Assembly (NCBI RefSeq): GCF_014337195.1
Contig: NZ_CP060634.1
Span: forward strand, 806,001 to 870,000
From: Qiania dongpingensis
Lineage (GTDB): Bacteria > Bacillota > Clostridia > Lachnospirales > Lachnospiraceae
Direction: 5' to 3'
DNA length: 64,000 nt
The notes under the pieces were generated by a model that worked only from the letters and a program-made list of their open reading frames with translations, was not told where the DNA came from and made no database searches. The position numbers were made by a program, and so were the translations under genes. Positions 1 through 9,124 of this stretch are shown here, in pieces; positions within the stretch are counted from its first letter, which is position 1; each line of letters opens with the position of its first letter.

Positions 1-391
1 CCGTAAGCTTTTCTGCGGCCTCTCCCGTATTGCTGTTCCTCCAGGTGCGGAACGGCACCATGAGATTCCCCTGACCGTCAAAGGCCATATAGCCGTGCAT
101 CATGGCGCTGAAGCCGACAGCCCCCACCGACCGGAGAGTTTCTCCATATTGGTCCTTTACTTCATCCGCCATCTTCCGATAACAGTCCTGAAGCCCCGTC
201 CAGATATCCTCCAGCGTGTAGGTCCAAAACCCGTCCGTATAGCGGTTCTCCCAGTCATGACTTCCCGATGCCAGAGGCGTATGATCCTTCCCGATCAGCA
301 CTGCCTTGATCCTGGTCGATCCAAATTCAATGCCCAGGATCGTTTTCCCGCTTACGATCTCTTCCTTTACCATGTTCCGATTCTCCGTCAT
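1..391 (-). CDS. FGGY-family carbohydrate kinase, N-terminal part (runs off the window)
   Basis: The minus strand is open from an ATG at 391 to the window edge, giving 130 residues with no stop. The segment [15 protein letters not shown] near residue 20 is the phosphate-1 loop of FGGY sugar kinases (ASKHA fold), which phosphorylate sugars such as xylulose, ribulose or gluconate with ATP in the cytoplasm. [16 protein letters not shown] near residue 95 fits the family's sugar-binding region. A GGGAGAGGG ribosome site precedes the start. The sugar cannot be told because most of the protein lies outside the window. Confidence 0.85.
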   Translation of the reverse strand, partial: MTENRNMVKEEIVSGKTILGIEFGSTRIKAVLIGKDHTPLASGSHDWENRYTDGFWTYTLEDIWTGLQDCYRKMADEVKDQYGETLRSVGAVGFSAMMHGYMAFDGQGNLMVPFRTWRNSNTGEAAEKLT

Positions 392-521
392 ATGCGTACC
401 CTCTCCCAACTTTTGATTTTCCTATTCGGTCTGCCTTTTTTATGGCTTCCCACTGACCCCAGTGTACCATATTTTTAAGGTTTTGTATAGAAAGCTCCGC
501 TTGAGAAGCCGGAAGGCCATT

Positions 522-776
522 TTAAAATTCTCTCAGCACAAGGTCCGTTTCCCCTGGATTCATGGCGGCCTCCACTCGCAGGACCTTTGGATGACCCCGG
601 AATTCCTTCCGCACCATCTCCTTCAAAGACGTCCCGTTATGGTAGCCGTGTATGACCCGGATGCGGTAAATGTCGCCGCCTGCCCGCTTTAGTCTGCCTG
701 CGATCAGGTTCTTTGCCTGGAAACGATTCATGCCATGGATGTCTACCTCCACGATTCCCATTGAAAGCCCCGCCAT
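522..776 (-). CDS. Smr-domain protein (small MutS-related)
   Basis: 84 residues, essentially a bare Smr domain: VDIHGMN near the N-terminus (the usual LDLHG-type motif), a central IRVIHGYHNGTSLKEMV (the HGxG-type loop followed by a helix) and a C-terminal NPGETDLVL, matching the NxGxTxV ending of the family. Smr domains are nucleic-acid nicking or binding modules found at the MutS2 C-terminus or alone. GGAGG lies ahead of the ATG. It starts 30 bp after the tetR stop on the same strand, so it may be co-transcribed with the RND operon. No functional link to efflux is evident. Confidence 0.85.
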   Translation of the reverse strand: MAGLSMGIVEVDIHGMNRFQAKNLIAGRLKRAGGDIYRIRVIHGYHNGTSLKEMVRKEFRGHPKVLRVEAAMNPGETDLVLREF

Positions 777-806
777 ATCTATGTCTTCCTCCTCTGTTTC
801 GTTTTC

Positions 807-1424
807 TCAGTCCTTTTTAAACGCTACGACCAGAAGCTTTTTGGAGTACGCCTTAACCTCTTCCCACGGCGTATCTTTAAATTCCTCCCGTTTCTTGCCG
901 TACATCAGCACCGGAGCGATGGCGCTGTACAGAATAGAGCGTCTTGCCAGATGGCTTCCGCGGCTTTCCAGGACGCCGTCTCTTTGCCCTGCTTCCAAAA
1001 GAGTATTCATGACCCTGACCGCAGTATCGTCTCCGCAGCACGTCTCCCTGTGAAGCCGCATCAATTCTCCCTTCAGACTCTCCGGCATTTTATCCCCGCT
1101 TATGAAATCGATCATCAATATGGACTGAGCTGCCGGAGAACGCACCCATTCCAAGACCATATCCCATTTTTGATCGAAGTTCTCCGCCTTTTCTACTCTT
1201 TCACAGAGAGCGGAGACCTCCTGTCCGATGGACCAGATCACGGCTTCAGCGATCAGCTGATCCTTCGTGCGAAAATATTCATAGATCGTACCCTTCGGAA
1301 TACCGGACGCCTCGGAGATCTCTCCCATACGGATCAGCCCTAAATCCTTCCCTCCGACGTAGATATTCCAGACACTGCCATAGATGGCCTCTTTTTTACC
1401 GGACAATTCCTTTTCATTAGTCAT
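807..1424 (-). CDS. TetR/AcrR-family regulator of the RND efflux operon
   Basis: 205 residues from the ATG at 1424. An N-terminal helix-turn-helix (MGEISEASGIPKGTIYEYFR) has the typical GxxxxTIYxYF TetR signature, and the remaining helical part would bind a ligand. The start overlaps the end of the RND gene by 8 bp (translational coupling), so pump and regulator form one transcript. The near-perfect palindrome 5521-5546 just downstream of the operon promoter is the obvious operator, predicting autorepression relieved by a pump substrate. A longer in-frame start at 1484 would sit inside the RND gene and has no ribosome site. Confidence 0.9.
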   Translation of the reverse strand: MTNEKELSGKKEAIYGSVWNIYVGGKDLGLIRMGEISEASGIPKGTIYEYFRTKDQLIAEAVIWSIGQEVSALCERVEKAENFDQKWDMVLEWVRSPAAQSILMIDFISGDKMPESLKGELMRLHRETCCGDDTAVRVMNTLLEAGQRDGVLESRGSHLARRSILYSAIAPVLMYGKKREEFKDTPWEEVKAYSKKLLVVAFKKD

Positions 1425-4400
1425 CCAATACCACCAGCTCTTCTTCCTTGATGACCCGCATTTCCCTGCGGTTGAAAATATCATACAGCACCGGTACCAC
1501 GAAAAGCGTCATAAGCGTCGCGTAAGTGAGCCCGCCGATGGTGACGATCGCCACAGGCTGCATCATTTCAGCTCCGGTCCCCACTCCGATTGCCATGGTC
1601 ATAAGACCGAGGATCGTCGTGACAGCCGTCATCAAAATAGGACGCATACGGGTAACGCCGGCCTCTACGATGGCCTTCCTCTTATCGGTCCCCTCTTTTC
1701 TCAGCTGATTGATGTAATCCACCAGCACGATGCCGTTGTTTACGATGATTCCTGCCAGCATGACAAATCCTATCATCGCAATGACGCTGACCTCTTTTCC
1801 GGTCAGGAACAGACCCAGGAAACCGCCTGTAAACGCCAGAGGAATCGTGAACATAACGATAAAGGGCGACAGCAGGGACTGGAACTGGGCTACCATGATC
1901 AAATAAATGAAAGCGACGGCAATAAGCAGCATCTTAATCAGCTGGCCCATGGCCTCCATGATGGTCTCATTTTCACCCGCGAACACCAGGCTGCAGCCAT
2001 CGGGAAGCTGGAAATCCTCAAACTCTTTTTCTACTTCCCGGCTCACGATGCCTACATTGTAGCCGTCGGCCACCTGGCCGCTCACAGTCACATAACGTCT
2101 CTGGCTCTCTCTGTTAATGGAAGAAAGGCTTTGTGCGTCTTCTACCGTCGCAATGTCCTTGAGTGCGATCTCTTTCTCTGTTCCATCCATGCCGGTCACT
2201 GTGAATATATAGTTCCGGATGTCTTCCGTAGTCATATTTTCCATTGAAGCGTCGTCCACGATCACCGGATAATCGCCTGAATTCTCCGTAAGCTCCGTCG
2301 CCTCGCTGCTGGATTTCAAAGCTTTCTGCAGATCCATATAAGCCTGGGCGACCGTAACGCCCTGAAGCATGGCCTTTTCCTTATCTATCACGATACGAAG
2401 CTCAGGAGTCGGATCTATGATCCCGTCATCCACCTCTGTGATACCCTCTATAGACGCCAGTTTTTCGGCCGCCGACTTGGCCGCCTCCTGGAGCGCGTCC
2501 AAATCCTGTCCTTCGATTTTCATGGTTACGCCGGAGCCTCCCAGGGCGCTCATGTCCATGGAAGAGCCGCTTGCGGTGACCTCACAGTCCAGATCTGCAC
2601 AGGCTTCTTCAATCTTTCCCGCGATTTTCTGACTGGACACCGTCTTTCCCTCTTCGAGGATCGCATATATGGAAACACTCTCCGAAGAACTCCCGCCTGA
2701 CATGGAGGACATCATCCCGCCTCCTCCCATCATGGCCCCGACTGTTTCCACGCCATCCACAGACATGATCCGTTCAATCACTTCATCCGCCATTTCTTTG
2801 GTATCTTCCGTACCGGAGCCCTCCGGCATGGAGAGGGAAACGGAAATCTGTGTGCTGTCCATGGCAGGCATATAGGCGGTGCCTCGGCTCATGCTCGCGA
2901 TCACACTGAACACCAGCATTCCGACAGCCGCAAGAAGCGTCACCACACGGTGTCTAAGACACCAGCTCACGGCTTTTTCATATCCCTTCAGCATAAAATC
3001 AAACCATTTGTGGGACTTTTCCTTCTGCTTTTTCAGCATCCCGGAAGCCATGGCGGGCACCAGCGTCACGGCCACGATCAGGCTGGCCGCCAGCGAGTAG
3101 GTGATCGTCAGCGCCATATCCGTAAACAGCTGCCTGGTCATTCCCTTAATAAATACGATCGGCAGGAACACACTGACTGTCGTGAGCGTGGAAGAGGTGA
3201 TAGCCCCCGCCACCTGTACGGTACCGCTGACCGCCGCCTGTATCGCAGAGGCTCCTTTATTTCTCAGCCGGTAAATATTTTCGATGACTACCACGGAATT
3301 GTCCACCAGCATTCCCACGCCCACCGCAAGACCAGAAAGAGAAATCATATTCAGCGTAACGCCGGAAAAATACATCAGTACGATGGCAAAGATCACACTG
3401 ATAGGGATGGAGCAGGCAATGATGATCGTCGGCCTCAGATCCTTCAGGAAGAACAGAAGGATGAGAATGGCGAGGATCGCTCCGTACAGAAGATTGCTGA
3501 GCACCGAATCCACCACCAGATGGATATAATCCCCCTGGTTTGACAGCATGGTAAAATGCAGCCCGTCATGGCTGTTCTCCAGCTCCTCAAATTTCTTCTG
3601 GACAGCCTCCGCCACATCCGCGGTAGCATAAGTCGGCTGTTTTTCTATGGAAAGCACCACACCGTCATTTCCGTTTATTTTCGCGTAAATATCCGCGCTG
3701 TTGTCGCTTTTATAGACATCCGCCACGTCCGACAGGCGGACCGGCTCCATTCCTTCCACATCCGGGTCAAAGAGGACCAGATTTTTAAGCTCCTCCACAT
3801 CCTCCAGCTTATTCCCCACCCGGACCAGGTACTGTATGCCGTCCTCTGTCACATAGCCGGCCGGCATGGAGAAGTTCTGCGCTGTCAGAATCTGGGATAT
3901 CATGTCTGCCGTCAGTTTATCGGTCACATCTGCGGCATCAAGGGCGCTTTCCTTGGATGATTCAAAAGTCTCCCGCTGTTCATCCAGCTCCTTTTCTCCG
4001 TCCTCCAACTGCCGTTTTGCCTCTGCCAGCTGTGACTCCGCCTCATATTTGGTCATCCCGGCTTCCTGCGCCTTAGCGATCAAGGTGTCTTTCGCTGAAG
4101 TCAGCTGCTCCCTGGTAGAAGCCAATTGCTTCTTCCCTGCCCGGAGCGCCTGGATTCCCTCCAGGGCCGATGTGATCTGGGCCGCCGTTCCTTCCTTCTT
4201 TATTTTATCAATCTGAGCGACGGCCGCTTCCGCTTCTGTCTTCTTCGAAACCAGCGCTTCTCTCTGGGAGGTCAGATCTGCTTCTGCGGCGGTGAGCTCC
4301 GCCAGCTTTGAACGGTACAGATCGACGCCGGCTTTCAACGCCGCCGCTTCTGCGGCCGTCTCCGCATACCCGGGAGTATCCTCCGGAATCAGCAGATTGC

Positions 4401-5481
4401 CGTCGTCATCGATGATTCCCTGGGCTTTCATGGCCTCAAAGCCCTCTCTGGCCGCCTTTAGATCCGGCTGTTCCTCCAGAACCGCCTTACCGTCCTTTAC
4501 CTGTTCCAGCCCATTGTCTATCTGCGAAATCCCCGCCTCCAGCTGGGTGAGTCCATCCCTTATGGAAGCTTCCTGAGAAAGAAGGCTGTTAATCTGTTCC
4601 AAGGATGAGGTAAGTCCCGCTTCCATCTCATCTATGCTCTGATATCCCGCCTGGGAAAGAGCTTCGCTTTCCTTGGAAGCCAGCTCCTTCTCCGCATTTT
4701 CCAGAGCGATCTCCCCCTGGAGGATCTGCATTCTGGCCTCACTGAGCGCCTGGTCCGCCTGTACCATCCCGCTCTGGAACTGGGACGTCTGGCTCTCCAG
4801 CTGAGCCTTTCCCTCTGAAATCTTATCCTCCGCTTCGTTGAGCGCATCCTCCGCCTCGGACAAAGAATCGGATATGGAGGATTTCAGACGGTCATTGACC
4901 TTTTCCACCTGGTCATCCCGGATGACGACGTTCACCTGCTCCTCCAGAAGGCCCGACGCGCTGACGCTGGCCACGCCGTCGACCCCCTCCAGGGCTGGCT
5001 GGACCGTCTCTTCCACATACTTGGAGATATCGGCCACTCCCATATCGTCCGCATCCACAGAAGCAACTACGATGGGAAGCATATCCGGATTGATCTTCAT
5101 TATGATAGGTGAAGAAACCGTATCATCCCAATAGCCTTCGATCTGGTCCAGCTTCTCCCTCACGTCCACCGTTATGGAATCCATGTCCACGTCATCGTTG
5201 AACTCTAAAATCACGAGAGATACATTCTCGCTGGATGTGGAACTCACTTCCTTTATGTTGTTAAGGGTTGCCATGGACTGCTCCACCGGTTTCGTCACAG
5301 TCGTTTCCACTTCCTCCGGACTCGCTCCGGGATACGTGGTCACTACCACCGCATAGGGCAGGTTGATGCTGGGCAAAAGATCCGGCGTCATCTCTGTAAA
5401 AGACACCACCCCCAGAATCAAGATCAGCACCACGGCCACAAAAACCGTCATGGGCTTCTTCACACTGAATTTCGCAATCAT
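1417..5481 (-). CDS. RND-superfamily efflux permease with large coiled-coil insertion
   Basis: 1354 residues from an ATG at 5481 preceded by AGGAGG. The N-terminus (FSVKKPMTVFVAVVLILILG) is the first RND transmembrane helix, followed by the first porter domain. Residues about 195-515 are a long, charged, heptad-rich coiled coil (EAEDKISEGKAQLES... ELDEQRETFES) inserted in the first extracytoplasmic domain; Proteobacterial AcrB lacks it, while Firmicutes RND pumps often have it. Helices 2-6 follow, including AVGVGMLVDNSVVVIENIYR with the charged residues of helix 4, then a second half with the same layout ending in VPVLYDIFNRREM. It should expel lipophilic compounds with proton motive force. 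No membrane-fusion or outer-membrane partner is present, as expected for a single-membrane cell. Confidence 0.92.
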   Translation of the reverse strand: MIAKFSVKKPMTVFVAVVLILILGVVSFTEMTPDLLPSINLPYAVVVTTYPGASPEEVETTVTKPVEQSMATLNNIKEVSSTSSENVSLVILEFNDDVDMDSITVDVREKLDQIEGYWDDTVSSPIIMKINPDMLPIVVASVDADDMGVADISKYVEETVQPALEGVDGVASVSASGLLEEQVNVVIRDDQVEKVNDRLKSSISDSLSEAEDALNEAEDKISEGKAQLESQTSQFQSGMVQADQALSEARMQILQGEIALENAEKELASKESEALSQAGYQSIDEMEAGLTSSLEQINSLLSQEASIRDGLTQLEAGISQIDNGLEQVKDGKAVLEEQPDLKAAREGFEAMKAQGIIDDDGNLLIPEDTPGYAETAAEAAALKAGVDLYRSKLAELTAAEADLTSQREALVSKKTEAEAAVAQIDKIKKEGTAAQITSALEGIQALRAGKKQLASTREQLTSAKDTLIAKAQEAGMTKYEAESQLAEAKRQLEDGEKELDEQRETFESSKESALDAADVTDKLTADMISQILTAQNFSMPAGYVTEDGIQYLVRVGNKLEDVEELKNLVLFDPDVEGMEPVRLSDVADVYKSDNSADIYAKINGNDGVVLSIEKQPTYATADVAEAVQKKFEELENSHDGLHFTMLSNQGDYIHLVVDSVLSNLLYGAILAILILLFFLKDLRPTIIIACSIPISVIFAIVLMYFSGVTLNMISLSGLAVGVGMLVDNSVVVIENIYRLRNKGASAIQAAVSGTVQVAGAITSSTLTTVSVFLPIVFIKGMTRQLFTDMALTITYSLAASLIVAVTLVPAMASGMLKKQKEKSHKWFDFMLKGYEKAVSWCLRHRVVTLLAAVGMLVFSVIASMSRGTAYMPAMDSTQISVSLSMPEGSGTEDTKEMADEVIERIMSVDGVETVGAMMGGGGMMSSMSGGSSSESVSIYAILEEGKTVSSQKIAGKIEEACADLDCEVTASGSSMDMSALGGSGVTMKIEGQDLDALQEAAKSAAEKLASIEGITEVDDGIIDPTPELRIVIDKEKAMLQGVTVAQAYMDLQKALKSSSEATELTENSGDYPVIVDDASMENMTTEDIRNYIFTVTGMDGTEKEIALKDIATVEDAQSLSSINRESQRRYVTVSGQVADGYNVGIVSREVEKEFEDFQLPDGCSLVFAGENETIMEAMGQLIKMLLIAVAFIYLIMVAQFQSLLSPFIVMFTIPLAFTGGFLGLFLTGKEVSVIAMIGFVMLAGIIVNNGIVLVDYINQLRKEGTDKRKAIVEAGVTRMRPILMTAVTTILGLMTMAIGVGTGAEMMQPVAIVTIGGLTYATLMTLFVVPVLYDIFNRREMRVIKEEELVVLDD

Positions 5482-5520
5482 CGTCCAATCCTCCTGATGT
5501 TTGTTTCTGCTGAAATAAAA

Positions 5521-5586
5521 AAGCCGACCGGCTAGTCGGTCGGCTTCCCTGAAACAAATTATATGCTCCAATCCAGTGAAAGTCAA
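5521..5586 (-). promoter_or_regulatory. Promoter and TetR operator of the RND-tetR operon
   Basis: On the minus strand TTGACT (5581-5586) and TATAAT (5558-5563) are separated by 17 bp, a near-consensus sigma-A promoter. Immediately downstream, 5521-5546 is a 26-bp palindrome (AAGCCGACCG / TCGGTCGGCTT arms, one mismatched pair) with the GACCGnCTAGTCGGTC look of TetR operators. It lies at about +5 to +30, where a bound repressor would block transcription. It also resembles a terminator (hairpin then T-run on the minus strand), so attenuation cannot be excluded. Confidence 0.75.
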
Positions 5587-5633
5587 TTTCTCAAATTATC
5601 AAATTTCTATAAATTTTCTCACAAACGAGAATT

Positions 5634-8240
5634 TTATTGAATCTCGCCGGGTTCGAAGCCGGCCTCCACGATGGCTGCCTTCAGGGTTTCATCCGCTACC
5701 TCTTTTTCAAGGGTGATCTCTGCCTGCTTCTTTTCCAAATCCACCTCAGCGGTCACGCCTTCTATGGCGTTCAGCGCTTTCTCCGCGCTCATTTTACAGT
5801 GGTTACAGCTCATTCCTTCGATCTTCATGATTTTCTTCATAGTCTCATCTTCTCCTTTACTCTTTTCTTCTATGGGTTTTCTTATACAAGAACCGTCCGG
5901 ACAGGAAATCTCCTTCGTCGGCGCTTCCGTATGAAAAGCAAACTTTGTCCGGAAGCCTTTTAAGCGCAGCGCGTTGCTGACAACGCAGACAGAGCTGAGG
6001 CTCATGGCGGCGGCCGCAAACATAGGGTTCAGCTTCCACTGAAGCAGGTTATAAAAAACACCGGCTGCCAGGGGAATACCAATACTATTGTAGAAAAAGG
6101 CCCAGAACAGATTCTCCTTTATATTTCGCAGTACGGATTTGCTCAGCTGGATTGCCGTCACCACGTCCAAAAGGTCGCTCTTCATAAGGACGATATCCGC
6201 GGATTCCATGGCCACGTCCGTACCTGCCCCGATGGCAATGCCCACATCGGCCCTTGCAAGCGCCGGCGCATCGTTGATGCCGTCTCCGACCATGGCGACA
6301 CGTCTGCCCGACTCCTGTATATCCCGGACCGCCTTTTCCTTATCCTGGGGCATCACCTCGGCAATGACCTTGCTGATACCCAGCTGGTTCTTGATGGCAT
6401 TGGCTGTCCTCTCGTTGTCGCCGGTCAGCATAACCACCTCGATTCCCATGTGTTCCAGTTCTTTGATGGCCTGTTCACTGGTGGGCTTCACCACATCGGC
6501 TACTCCTACGATACCGCAGAGGACGCCGTCCCTGGCAAAAAACAGCGGTGTCTTTCCTTCCTCAGCCAGCCGATGGGCGGTGGATTCTGCCTCAGCCACA
6601 TCTACTCCGTTTTCTTCCATAAAGCTCTGATTTCCGGCCAGGCACGCTTTTTCCGAGAGCACCGCCTTTATCCCTCTGCCGGAAACTGCCTGGAATCCTT
6701 CCGTCTGCAAAAATTCAAGTCCTCTGTTTTCCGCCTCTTCTACAATGGCTTCCGCCAGCGGATGCTCTGAAGGTTTTTCCAAAGAAGCGGCCATCAAGAG
6801 CAGGCTGTTCTCATCCAGCTTTTCTTTTTTTCCATCCGAAGCTTTTGGCTCCAGAGGCAGAATATCCGTCACCTTCGGCTTTCCTTCGGTGATCGTCCCG
6901 GTCTTATCCATTACAACCGTCTTTACAGAATGGACCACTTCAAGGGATTCTGCCGATTTGATCAAGATTCCGTTCTCGGCTCCCTTACCGGTCCCGACCA
7001 TGATAGCCACCGGTGTAGCAAGCCCGAGGGCACAGGGACACGAAATCACCAGTACAGAAATACCGATGGACAATGCAAATCCAAAGGTCGCGCCCACAAG
7101 AACCCAGATGATGGTCGCCAGCAGGGCGATGGCGATGACCACAGGTACAAACACTCCTGCGATCTTGTCTGCTAATTTGGCAATGGGGGCTTTGGAACTG
7201 TTGGCATCTTCCACCAGCTGGATGATCTTCGCCAGGGTGGTATCATCCCCGACTCTCGTCGCCCGGAAGGTGAAATATCCATTCTTGTTTATGGTGGCCG
7301 CGATTACCGTATCGCCCTCTCCCTTTTCCACCGGAATACTCTCTCCGGTCAGGGCTGACTGGTCAACGGATGCCTGGCCTTCTACGATCACCCCGTCCAC
7401 CGGGATGCTCTGGCCGGGCCGGACTGCAAGGATATCCCCAGCGACCACTTCCTCCACCAGGATCTCTTCTTCTTTTCCGTCACGTATAACAGTGGCCGTC
7501 TTCGGCGCCAGATCATAAAGCTTCGATATGGCGTCGCTGGTCTTGCTCTTGGATCTGGTCTCCAGATATTTTCCTACGGTGATCAACGTCAGGATCATGG
7601 ATACGGATTCAAAATACAGATCCATATGATAGCTGGCCACCAGCTCCATATCCTGTATGCCAAGCCCATATCCCATCATATAAATGGCTGCGATCCCATG
7701 GACCAGCGCCGCGCCCGAACCGATGGCTATCAGGGAATCCATATTGGGAGCTCTGTGCCACAGCGCTTTGAAGCCCACCTGATAATATTTTCGGTTCACA
7801 TACATAACCGGCAGCGTCAGAAGGAACTGCGTCATACCGTATCCCACGGCATTCTGATGTCCGGATAAAAAGCCGGGGAGAGGCAGTCCGATCATATGCC
7901 CCATGGAAACATACATGAGCGGGATCATAAAACAAATGGATACAATCAGGCGGTATTTCATGTTCTTAAGCTGTTCCTCTACGGGATTCTTCTCTTTGAC
8001 ATCTCCGCCCTTTTTCTTTCCGCTTTCCTTGCCCGCCACGGAAGCGCCGTAGCCCGCATGGACCACTGCCGAGATAATGGCATCATCATCAAGCGCGGTC
8101 TCCTCATATTCTACCACAAGACTGTTTGACAGCAGGTTCACCGCGGCTGTCTTCACGCCAGGCAGCTTTCTGACACTCTTTTCCACATTGGCAGAGCAGG
8201 AAGAACAGCTCATTCCAGTCACATTAAATTTCTGTTTCAT
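5634..8240 (-). CDS. copA: Copper-exporting P1B-type ATPase with fused C-terminal CopZ-like domain
   Basis: 868 residues, starting at the ATG at 8240 (GGAAAGG upstream). Residues 1-70 form an N-terminal heavy-metal domain with GMSCSSC (9-15). The membrane metal site is CPC at 401-403, the phosphorylated aspartate is in DKTGT (445-449), SEHP is at 491-494 and GDGINDAP at 652-659: a complete Cu+ ATPase. Unusually, residues 801-868 are a second metal-binding domain (GMSCNHC, 809-815) after the last membrane helix, reached by a linker with CPDGSC. The linker codes an AAAGGAG 11 nt before an in-frame ATG (5840), so a free CopZ-like chaperone of 68 residues could also be made. A CsoR-type site controls the promoter. 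Confidence 0.95.
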   Translation of the reverse strand: MKQKFNVTGMSCSSCSANVEKSVRKLPGVKTAAVNLLSNSLVVEYEETALDDDAIISAVVHAGYGASVAGKESGKKKGGDVKEKNPVEEQLKNMKYRLIVSICFMIPLMYVSMGHMIGLPLPGFLSGHQNAVGYGMTQFLLTLPVMYVNRKYYQVGFKALWHRAPNMDSLIAIGSGAALVHGIAAIYMMGYGLGIQDMELVASYHMDLYFESVSMILTLITVGKYLETRSKSKTSDAISKLYDLAPKTATVIRDGKEEEILVEEVVAGDILAVRPGQSIPVDGVIVEGQASVDQSALTGESIPVEKGEGDTVIAATINKNGYFTFRATRVGDDTTLAKIIQLVEDANSSKAPIAKLADKIAGVFVPVVIAIALLATIIWVLVGATFGFALSIGISVLVISCPCALGLATPVAIMVGTGKGAENGILIKSAESLEVVHSVKTVVMDKTGTITEGKPKVTDILPLEPKASDGKKEKLDENSLLLMAASLEKPSEHPLAEAIVEEAENRGLEFLQTEGFQAVSGRGIKAVLSEKACLAGNQSFMEENGVDVAEAESTAHRLAEEGKTPLFFARDGVLCGIVGVADVVKPTSEQAIKELEHMGIEVVMLTGDNERTANAIKNQLGISKVIAEVMPQDKEKAVRDIQESGRRVAMVGDGINDAPALARADVGIAIGAGTDVAMESADIVLMKSDLLDVVTAIQLSKSVLRNIKENLFWAFFYNSIGIPLAAGVFYNLLQWKLNPMFAAAAMSLSSVCVVSNALRLKGFRTKFAFHTEAPTKEISCPDGSCIRKPIEEKSKGEDETMKKIMKIEGMSCNHCKMSAEKALNAIEGVTAEVDLEKKQAEITLEKEVADETLKAAIVEAGFEPGEIQ

Positions 8241-8266
8241 ATGGCTTTTCCTTTCCAGTCGTTCAT

Positions 8267-8318
8267 ATACCCCCATTGGGTATATCATTATCATAAACGC
8301 TCTTTCGCTTATTGTCAA
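8267..8318 (-). promoter_or_regulatory. copA promoter with CsoR-type operator
   Basis: On the minus strand TTGACA (8313-8318) and TATGAT (8290-8295) are spaced 17 bp. Just downstream, ATACCCCCATTGGGTAT (8267-8283, plus-strand reading) matches the ATACCCC-n-GGGTAT inverted repeat of CsoR copper repressors and would cover the transcription start. Copper-induced derepression of copA is the expected behaviour. No csoR gene is in the window. Confidence 0.82.
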
Positions 8319-8343
8319 CATATTTTGAAAAAAGATTCGGAAA

Positions 8344-8992
8344 TATACCTTTGAATACCTTTTAAACAAGTTTTCTTTGTCTGGTTTACAATATAAGAGG
8401 AAATCCGATTCCATCCAGGCGGCTCGCTGGCAGCCGTAACCAGGATCTTTGCGGCGCTCACCTTACGATGGAATCGAATCCTTCCTCTTGCTCTTCTTCT
8501 CGCACCGAAATAAGCTCTCATTCGTTTTAAAAACCATTGGGGCGGTCCACCGCGGCCCGCTGCCGTAAGGCGCGCGGGCCGTGTGGATATCCAATACTTT
8601 AATGAAATCAGGAGAATGGAAGTCATCCGAAATGGTGAGGCAAAAAGATTCCGGGCCGGCCTAAAGGTGAGCGCCGCAGAGCAGCGGCCGGTGTTCCCCA
8701 GGTGGAGGGAGGCAGAAACGAAAAATACCGATTCCGTTTCTGAGCGAACCGGAGACGAGAAATCATAAAGATTTTCCCATTGATATGTGAGCGGTACTCC
8801 CGGAGCAGGATTAAAGCGGCCCCTGCATCGCCAGCGAACCAAAATCGTGACGGTCCGGAACCTCTGCCGGTGTCTGACTGGAACTTATTCGGAGCCTATT
8901 AGGAATGATTTCAAAAAGTGTTTTGTATCATACCCAAGGGCACCCCTTAATTCATGCCCTCCGGGCAGGCGCACTTCGTGCGTCAAGGTCTA
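8344..8992 (-). repeat. Dispersed structured intergenic element, copy A (reverse orientation)
   Basis: 649 bp filling the gap between copA and the tetR-ABC operon. It is the reverse complement of copies B, C and D and carries the same landmarks: the TATACCTT end (8344), the long-range arm GGCTCGCTGGC (8421-8431) and partner GCCAGCGAACC (8830-8840), the CAGAAACG...CGTTTCTG hairpin (8713-8742), and a terminal module with GCGCACTTCGTGCG near 8970. Only one terminal module is present; the 8344 end stops at the inner boundary. The right-hand arm of the closing stem has diverged, and the optional hairpin cassette is absent. No convincing reading frame. Confidence 0.88.
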
Positions 8993-9046
8993 ACTCTAAA
9001 TATTTGCTATGCTGAATTAGGAACGAAAGAAATGATTCCGTTTTCA

Positions 9047-9110
9047 TTGACAATCCAATGCAAGAGCGATATGATATATATGACCATATAAAATTATTTA
9101 GTCATATATA
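9047..9110 (+). promoter_or_regulatory. Promoter and operator of the tetR-ABC exporter operon
   Basis: TTGACA (9047-9052) and TATGAT (9070-9075) with a 17-bp spacer precede the tetR gene. A perfect 10-bp inverted repeat, TATATATGAC (9075-9084) and GTCATATATA (9101-9110), overlaps the -10 edge and the start region. This placement is typical of an autorepressing TetR operator; the 16-bp spacer is wide, so two half-site contacts or a second dimer are possible. Confidence 0.7.
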
Positions 9111-9124
9111 TTTGGAGGCCGATC

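Noticed and set aside
2950..3543. Long plus-strand frame opposite the RND gene
   Set aside because: Antisense shadow of a clear transporter gene, with no ribosome site or recognisable protein; many similar frames oppose other genes and were left out.
8315..8842. Minus-strand frame of 175 codons across copy A
   Set aside because: Runs through conserved hairpins of the element and has no homologous frame in the other copies.
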